Shown: one piece after another, positions 59,319 to 64,000 of the stretch | Position numbering within the stretch: the first letter of the stretch is position 1 | Layout of the letters: every line of letters begins with the position of its first letter | From: Elusimicrobia bacterium GWA2_51_34 | GTDB taxonomy: Bacteria; Elusimicrobiota; Elusimicrobia; Elusimicrobiales; UBA9959 | Direction: 5' to 3' | NCBI GenBank assembly: GCA_001799565.1 | Contig: MGTS01000014.1 | Coordinates: 1 to 64,000 of the forward strand | DNA length: 64,000 nt | Notes under the pieces: generated by a model | The model's database searches: none | What the model was told of the DNA's origin: nothing | What the model saw: the letters and a program-made list of their open reading frames with translations, nothing else | Made by a program: the position numbers and the translations under genes

Positions 59319-59892
59319 CTTCTTCGTCCTCCCCCGGTCCGTCTTTATCGCCGCGCCTCCGGGTTTTCTTGTCCGGCGGCTTTTTAAGCAGCTGGTTTAT
59401 GATATCCGTCGGTTTTAAATTTTTAAGCTCCTGTTTAAATTTAACTACTTCATCTTCGGTTATCGGCTTGTTGAGGATCTGGGTTTTGGAGAATACGGCC
59501 TCATTTATATAAATTGGGCAGCCGAAACGAACCGCTACCGCCACGGAGTCGGAGGGGCGTGCGTCAATAAATATGGGGCTTTGCCCTTCCGGCCCTGTTA
59601 CGCGGATGCTGGAATAATAGGTGTTGTCAACAATATCGGTTATGGTCACTTTTTCCACTTTAAGTTTCAGTGTTTTGAGCATTGAGAAAATAAGGTCGTG
59701 CGTCATAGGCCTTGGGGAAGGATATCCGGAAAGGCGTATGGCTATGGCCTGCGCTTCCATAGGGCCTATCCAGATGGGAAGTATCCGCGTGCCGCCGGTT
59801 TCGTCAAGAAAAATTATAGACTCGGTGAGGCTGGTAGCTATGGAATAAATTTTTACTTCCACCTCACGGCTGTCTCCGGTTTCTTTAGTCAT
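59305..59892 (-). CDS. Bifunctional nuclease (BFN, DUF151) family protein
   Basis: A 195-residue protein with the BFN/DUF151 domain (residues ~10-145): SIIFLDETGGTRILPIWIGPMEAQAIAIRLSG, RPMTHDLIFSMLKTL, and IDARPSDSVAVAVRFGCPIYI. The acidic/basic C-terminal tail (KKTRRRGDKDGPGEDEEDEQ) is extra. The start at 59892 is inside the plsY stop region; AAGG precedes it. plsY-BFN-HU form a tight overlapping unit. Confidence 0.9.
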   Translation of the reverse strand: MTKETGDSREVEVKIYSIATSLTESIIFLDETGGTRILPIWIGPMEAQAIAIRLSGYPSPRPMTHDLIFSMLKTLKLKVEKVTITDIVDNTYYSSIRVTGPEGQSPIFIDARPSDSVAVAVRFGCPIYINEAVFSKTQILNKPITEDEVVKFKQELKNLKPTDIINQLLKKPPDKKTRRRGDKDGPGEDEEDEQA

Positions 59893-60559
59893 TTTTGCCT
59901 TCTTCTTTCCCTGCGGCCGAGGGCGCGTGTTCCTTATGTTCAAAAGAAAGTTCCTTCCCCCGCAGTATTCTGCGGATATTGGGGATGTGCGTATAGAAAA
60001 TAAGCGCGCATACCGCGCATGCCATTATGGTCAGTGGTTTCCTTTCCGGAGGATTAAGGAAGACGCAGAGGACCGGCAGCGCCACCGAGGCCGCCATGGA
60101 GCCCGCTGAAATATGCCGGGTTATGGCCACTACCAGGCCAAAAACCGCGAAAGCTCCGGCCGTGGGCCAGGGCAGAAGGGCCGTGAAAACGCCGGCTGAG
60201 GTGGCAACTCCCTTACCGCCTTTGAAACCAAGGAAAGGGGTCCAGATGTGGCCCGCTATGGCAAGTCCGCCCGCGGTTACCGGTATCCACCAGTGGCCCA
60301 GGCTGTGCCAGGTTGCGCCTTCGCAGTAGAAGTAGTGTATGGCGATAAAAGAGGGCGCGAAACCTTTCAGGAAATCCGCCGCAAAGGTGATAATGCCCGG
60401 CAGCGCGCCCATAGTCCGGTAAACATTGGCCGTACCGGGGTTACCCGAGCCGTGCTGGCGTATGTCTATGCCTTTCAATCGGCCTATAAGATAACCTGTG
60501 GGGATGCCGCCCAGGAAATAACTGGTGGATAAAAGCAGGGCTACTTCTATTTTGTTCAT
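59885..60559 (-). CDS. plsY: Glycerol-3-phosphate acyltransferase PlsY
   Basis: First acylation of glycerol-3-phosphate using acyl-phosphate, in the membrane. YFLGGIPTGYLIGRLKGIDIRQHGSGNPGTANVYRTMG holds the GSGN motif; GHIWTPFLGFKGGKGVATS the second motif; TRHISAGSMAASVALP the third. 224 residues. Start ATG 60559 because the 33 residues before it in the track ORF come from a family L repeat. Complements plsC in the window. Confidence 0.94.
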   Translation of the reverse strand: MNKIEVALLLSTSYFLGGIPTGYLIGRLKGIDIRQHGSGNPGTANVYRTMGALPGIITFAADFLKGFAPSFIAIHYFYCEGATWHSLGHWWIPVTAGGLAIAGHIWTPFLGFKGGKGVATSAGVFTALLPWPTAGAFAVFGLVVAITRHISAGSMAASVALPVLCVFLNPPERKPLTIMACAVCALIFYTHIPNIRRILRGKELSFEHKEHAPSAAGKEEGKND

Positions 60560-60613
60560 CTCTGGAATTATATAAAAAATAAAGCGCCGGCAAGGGCAGA
60601 TGCACAGCAGTCT

Positions 60614-60742
60614 GGATGCGTGGCAAGCTGGATGCGTAGCAATGTGGATGCGTAGCAATGTGGATGCGTGGCAATTTAGAGGAAGCAGTTCAGTAATTTA
60701 CGCCTCTACGCCTCTTTGCGTCTTTGCATCTTTGCATCTATC
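60614..60742. repeat. Dyad/tandem element, family L, copy 1
   Basis: Four tandem TGGATGCGTRGCAA units on the left; ACGCCTCTACGCCTC, TTGCGTCTTTGCATC on the right. Between hflX stop and plsY. Confidence 0.85.
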
Positions 60743-61993
60743 CTATCCTACCCTTTTCTTCAGCCTTTCGTAGTTTTCGGGTGTTGCCTTGAAGGACACT
60801 TTTGTTATATCGCCTTCGTAAACAATTTCTTTCACGGCGCCGGCCCTATATATTTCTCCAAGCAGGTCGCTTCGCCGCGCGCTCAGTTCAAGCGAGTAAT
60901 CCTTCCATTTCCGCGAGAGCGATTTTTCGGCAAGCTCTAAAAGCTCTTTTACGCCAGCGCCGGTAAGCGCCGAAACAAATACCGGTTTAAGCCGCGCCGG
61001 CGCCCACATGGAAAGCGCCGGCTCTTTGGCAAGGTCGGCTTTGTTGAATACATTTATTACGGGTATGCCCTCAAGGTTCAGGGTTTTCAGGGTTTCCGTC
61101 ACGGCCTCGTGCTGGGTTTTAAGGTAAGTGGAAATTCCATCGTGCACGTGTATTATCAGGTCGGAGTAACTTATTTCCTCAAGAGTGGAGCGGAAAGCCG
61201 CTATAAGCTCGTGTGGCAGATTTTGTATAAAACCCACTGTGTCGGTAAAAAGGGCGCAGCCGCCGCCGGAAAGCTTAACGCGCTTGGTGGCCGGGTCAAG
61301 GGTGGCGAAAAGTTTGTCGTCGGTGTAAATGGCGTGCCGACCGCCGGTAAGACGGTTGAGTAAGGTGGATTTGCCCGCGTTCGTGTATCCAACCAGCGAT
61401 ACCTGGGCCATGGGAAGCGCGCCGCGGGTTTTGCGCTGGTTGCGGCGTTCGTTCCGTATTGTTTCAATTCCGGCTTTAAGTTCGGTTATTTTATCGCGGA
61501 GCGCCCTGCGTTCGTACTCTATTTTCCGCTCGCCGGGGCCTCTGGTGCCTATCATTCCGTGCTGCTGTTCAAGGCCCTCGCCATGGCCGGTAAGCCGAGA
61601 CGCGGCGTAAGAAAACCGGGCGAGTTTCACCTGCAGGCGGCCTTCCCTGGTGCGCGCCCGCTGGGAGAAAATTTCAAGAATAAGGAAGGTGCGCTCTATT
61701 ACTGGAACGCCAAGCGCGCGTTCAAGGTTCCTTTGCTGGGCGCTTGAGAGCGCCCTGTCAAAAATTACAAGCCCGGAGCCGGTTTCCTTGATCAGGCATT
61801 TTATTTCTTCAATTTTCCCCGCGCCGATAAGCGTTGAGGCGTGATAGGCCGAAAGGCGGACAGTTAGTTTTTTTACCGGTTCAAGAGAAGCGGTCTGAGC
61901 CAGGCGCCAGAGTTCTTCAAGCGAGGTGCCGCAGTGAGAATCGGTTCCCGCCCTGCTTTTAAGTTGAACAGAAAGAAGGATCGCTTTTATCAT
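60743..61993 (-). CDS. hflX: GTPase HflX
   Basis: Ribosome-splitting GTPase. N-terminal HflX domain (SAYHASTLIGAGKIEEIK, VPVIERTFLILEIFSQRARTREGRLQVKLA), GLEQQHGMIGTRGPGERKIE, then the G domain VSLVGYTNAGKSTLLNRLTG, FTDTVGFIQNLPHELIAAFRSTLEE, NVFNKADL. A C-terminal domain of ~60 residues follows. 416 residues. No Shine-Dalgarno before the ATG; a family L repeat lies upstream. Confidence 0.96.
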   Translation of the reverse strand: MIKAILLSVQLKSRAGTDSHCGTSLEELWRLAQTASLEPVKKLTVRLSAYHASTLIGAGKIEEIKCLIKETGSGLVIFDRALSSAQQRNLERALGVPVIERTFLILEIFSQRARTREGRLQVKLARFSYAASRLTGHGEGLEQQHGMIGTRGPGERKIEYERRALRDKITELKAGIETIRNERRNQRKTRGALPMAQVSLVGYTNAGKSTLLNRLTGGRHAIYTDDKLFATLDPATKRVKLSGGGCALFTDTVGFIQNLPHELIAAFRSTLEEISYSDLIIHVHDGISTYLKTQHEAVTETLKTLNLEGIPVINVFNKADLAKEPALSMWAPARLKPVFVSALTGAGVKELLELAEKSLSRKWKDYSLELSARRSDLLGEIYRAGAVKEIVYEGDITKVSFKATPENYERLKKRVG

Positions 61994-61994
61994 T

Positions 61995-62080
61995 TTAGAT
62001 GTGCAGCAATTTAGATGCTTGGCAATTCAAAGCTCTAGAATCCATGCCTCTATGCCTCCACGCATCTACGCCTCTATTCC
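61995..62080. repeat. Dyad element, family L, copy 2
   Basis: GATGTGCAGCAATTTAGATGC, TGGCAATTC with CCATGCCTCTATGCCTCC, ACGCATCTACGCCTC. It overlaps the end of miaA. Confidence 0.82.
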
Positions 62081-63052
62081 ATTCCCCCCCAGCCCTTCAA
62101 GAATGATCGCCGCTATCTTCTCCGGTTCGTAGTCCGCGAAACTTTCAAGGTCAATGCGCCGCGCGTTTTTATACCTGGAAAACCAGGTGTTCTGGCGTTT
62201 CGCGTAAGACATAGAGAGCGTGGTAATAGAGTGTATGGCCTCGGCGCGCGTAATTCGTCCCGCGCGGAAATCCAGAACCTGCGGATAACCGAGCGACTTA
62301 AGCCCCGGAGAGTCTTCGGGGTAGCCGCGTTCAAGCAGGTCCCCGGTTTCCCGAAGCCACTCGTCAAAGCGGGTAATGGTCCGCTGTTTTATGCGTTCGT
62401 TTAAAAGCTCTTTTTTCCAATGGAAAAAAATAAATGTTCCCAGATGCACCGGCAGGGCGTTAAAAAAACGCCCGGACCAGAGTTCGGAAACAGGGCGGCC
62501 GGAGAGTTTGGTTATTTCTATGGCGCGCATAACGCGCTGAATGTTGCCTGCGGGAATAACGCCCGCCGCTTTCGGGTCAAGTTCCTGTAAGCGCGCGTGC
62601 AGGGCTTCCTTGCCTTTCTCCCCGGCCTCGCGCGTGAGTTCCGCGCGCAACGCGGGGTTGGAAGCGGGCATTGGGTCCAGGCCGTTCCAAAGGGCTTGTA
62701 TGTACATGCCGGTGCCGCCGGCAATTACGGGGGTTTTACCCCTGGCTTTTATTTCTTCAATTTTTTGGCGCGCCTGATTTGTAAAAGCGGCGGCGTCAAA
62801 GCAGGAGCGCGGATCAATAATGTCCACCAGGTGGTAGGGTATGCCGTTGACCAGGTAAACGCTTTGGCCCCGCAACTCTTTCCAGACGCCGTGCGGTTTG
62901 GCGGTGCCGGCTGAAAGGTGTTTATAAACCTGCTTTGAATCCGCCGAGATGATCTCCCCGTTTACGCTCGCGGCCAGAGCCAGCGCCACCTCGGTTTTAC
63001 CCGAGGCGTTGGCCCCCATCAGAGTTATAGGTTTAATGGATTGAAGGGACAT
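62066..63052 (-). CDS. miaA: tRNA dimethylallyltransferase MiaA
   Basis: Adds the isopentenyl group to A37 of tRNAs reading U-starting codons. LMGANASGKTEVALALA (P-loop), ISADSKQVYKHLSAGTAKP, VIAGGTGMYIQALW, AGNIQRVMRAIEI and the C-terminal SYAKRQNTWFSRYKN. 328 residues; terminal part overlaps a family L repeat. Its partner miaB follows upstream on the same strand. Confidence 0.95.
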   Translation of the reverse strand: MSLQSIKPITLMGANASGKTEVALALAASVNGEIISADSKQVYKHLSAGTAKPHGVWKELRGQSVYLVNGIPYHLVDIIDPRSCFDAAAFTNQARQKIEEIKARGKTPVIAGGTGMYIQALWNGLDPMPASNPALRAELTREAGEKGKEALHARLQELDPKAAGVIPAGNIQRVMRAIEITKLSGRPVSELWSGRFFNALPVHLGTFIFFHWKKELLNERIKQRTITRFDEWLRETGDLLERGYPEDSPGLKSLGYPQVLDFRAGRITRAEAIHSITTLSMSYAKRQNTWFSRYKNARRIDLESFADYEPEKIAAIILEGLGGNGIEA

Positions 63053-63057
63053 GTTTT

Positions 63058-63200
63058 GCTGGTATGCTAGTAGGCTAGTAAGCTAGTAGGCTGGTAAGCT
63101 TGTAAGCTGGTATGCTTTTTAGGAGTTCCTTATAATGCCTACAAGCCTACTCGCATACCAGCCTACCAGCGAAGTAAATTCGCCGCGCGAATTTACTTCT
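63058..63200. repeat. Dyad element, family F, copy 3, with GTAAATTCGC hairpin
   Basis: GGTATGCTAGTAGGCTAGTAAGC.. and CCTACTCGCATACCAGCCTACC, then AGTAAATTCGCcgcGCGAATTTACT. The hairpin reaches into the pilZ-like gene's stop region. Compare 38824-38932. Confidence 0.9.
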
Positions 63201-63669
63201 TCTTGAAAAGCGATTCGTCTTTCTGCGGTTTGTTGCACAGGCCGTGGGCCCCGCAGGTTTCCACGCATACCTCGGGAAGCTTTAAAGCTAAGCGGGTGTC
63301 GCAGTCGGTGTAATTCTCGGCCATTTCGTTTATCCGTTTGCGGTCATCGGCGCTGATGCTTGAAAAAGAAATGCCGTTCATGAAAACTCCGCCCTTTTCT
63401 TTTACCCATGAAATTTTTCCGATTACCGGGATTTCTTTAATTCCCGCCAGTTTAAGAATTATGTTCAGTTCATTTGAGTGCGGGGGTTCAAGGAAGGTTA
63501 TAAGACGCATGCCGCCCGCGGAAAGATCGGAAAGGATGGCTGGCTGGGCCCTGTTTTTCCCACTTTCCGTTTTGGTTATAAATTCAACTTCCACCGGTTC
63601 AAGGATGCCGTGCAGCATAGGCAGCCGTACATGTTTGCGTCTTTCATCTGAAACTTTATTCTTTTTCAT
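63193..63669 (-). CDS. PilZ-domain protein with Cys-rich tail
   Basis: A 158-residue protein. RRKHVRLPMLHGI supplies the RxxxR and DLSAGGMRLIT the (D/N)xSxxG halves of the c-di-GMP-binding PilZ motif. The C-terminal ~30 residues hold five cysteines (TDCDTRLALKLPEVCVETCGAHGLCN), unusual for this family. Its ATG overlaps the miaB stop (ATGA), with AAAGG upstream, so the two are coupled. PilT and the pilin are elsewhere in the window. Confidence 0.85.
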   Translation of the reverse strand: MKKNKVSDERRKHVRLPMLHGILEPVEVEFITKTESGKNRAQPAILSDLSAGGMRLITFLEPPHSNELNIILKLAGIKEIPVIGKISWVKEKGGVFMNGISFSSISADDRKRINEMAENYTDCDTRLALKLPEVCVETCGAHGLCNKPQKDESLFKKK

Positions 63670-64000
63670 CTTATCACCTTTCCGTTCAGGATGTTTTTGT
63701 CAGCGCCTGTTATTTTAACTTTTAGTATTTCTCCGGGTGAACCGGCCCTGTCAGTAAAACAGGTAAAATTGCTGGAAGTCCGGCCGGTTGTTGCTGTCTC
63801 AAGCAGCACTTCCTCCATTTTACCAATTCTTTCCCTTAAAATGTCACGCGAATTGTTCTTAACCGCGCAAAGCAGGCGTTCAAGGCGGGCTTTCATAAGG
63901 GGCACGCTTATTTGCGTTTTCATTTCCGGCCCGTCCTCCTTCGCCAAGGCTTCGGAGGGACGCGGTCCTGCGAAGCTATTGTTCCCGCCAAACAACCCGG
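63666..64000 (-). CDS. miaB: MiaB-type methylthiotransferase, C-terminal part
   Basis: The open frame runs off the right edge, so only the last ~110 residues are present. They look like the end of the radical-SAM domain (KARLERLL) and the TRAM domain (VLLETATTGRTSSNFTCF..GEILKVKITGADKNILNG) of tRNA-2-methylthio-N6-isopentenyladenosine synthase, consistent with miaA nearby. The stretch FGGNNSFAGPRPSEALAKEDG just before is encoded by the dispersed CGCCAAACAACCCGG repeat, apparently in frame. The track's TTG/Met at 63995 is not the true start. Confidence 0.8.
   Translation of the reverse strand, partial: GLFGGNNSFAGPRPSEALAKEDGPEMKTQISVPLMKARLERLLCAVKNNSRDILRERIGKMEEVLLETATTGRTSSNFTCFTDRAGSPGEILKVKITGADKNILNGKVIR
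63950..64000. repeat. CGCCAAACAACCCGG repeat at window edge
   Basis: Contains GAGGGACGCGGTCCTGCG and CCCGCCAAACAACCCGG at the very end; related to 2203, 28186 and 58500. Its full length cannot be seen. Confidence 0.6.

Overview
This window looks like a chromosomal segment of a Gram-negative (diderm), didermic-walled bacterium. It encodes outer-membrane beta-barrels, a lipoprotein transferase (Lgt), phosphatidylethanolamine synthesis (PssA/Psd) and type IV pili (pilin, PilT, PilZ). The many scattered housekeeping genes, the pilin type and the B12-dependent ribonucleotide reductase would fit Elusimicrobiota or a nearby uncultured phylum. That assignment is inference from protein style only, and I hold it at about 50%. 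There are no phage, IS transposase or CRISPR genes.

Layout: 0.2-2 kb, TauE permease and SPFH protein (-). 2-13 kb, nusB, ligA, purH, an acpS-acsA-acp-kbl cassette, and a DUF4912 + GH57 branching-enzyme pair (+). 13-21 kb, GAF-PAS protein, a secreted repeat protein, rluA-type synthase, lgt, MBL hydrolase, ftsB, eno, phosphohexomutase (-). 21-24 kb, NYN protein, tRNA-Leu, psd, pssA (+). 24-31 kb, metG, holB, tmk, nrdJ (-). 31-48 kb, a 984-aa coiled coil, ftsQ-ftsA-ftsZ, pilT, a deoxynucleoside kinase, cmk-plsC-rpsA, a TPR protein and a peptidase/propeller/barrel protein (all + except the pilin). 48-49.2 kb, a gene-poor stretch. 49-64 kb, an unknown iteron-linked gene, two porin-like proteins, TPR, apt, acyP-sigma70, a glycosyltransferase, MerR, plsY-BFN-HU, hflX, miaA, miaB-pilZ (all -). 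Six tRNA genes were considered; five are called: Leu(UAA), Lys(UUU), Arg(CCU), Pro(CGG) and Pro(GGG).

Two things stand out. First, the gene-poor stretch at 48.1-49.2 kb lies where rightward genes meet leftward genes, and it carries a 28-bp sequence matching the XerC/XerD dif consensus. I read it as the replication terminus. Second, nearly every intergenic gap is filled by an imperfect palindrome built from short tandem words, for example CTTGTGAC, AGTGGCGAGTGG, TAGGCTGTAGGC, AAGCCATAGGCC, GGTAACCAGTAA and GGCTGGTAAGC. I count more than ten sequence families. Copies of one family share loop sequence as well as arms, one is nested in another, and several run in frame into coding sequences (holB, tmk, nusB, lgt, plsC, a barrel protein, two signal peptides). 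This looks like an undescribed set of non-autonomous dyad elements that shapes protein ends.

Other points: PurH lacks several expected catalytic motifs; acp sits between acetyl-CoA synthetase and kbl; a hairpin-rich ~200-nt leader precedes a porin gene; and helically phased TATG iterons plus two DnaA-like boxes sit upstream of an unknown gene close to dif. Family assignments rest on motif recognition by eye; no database search was run.
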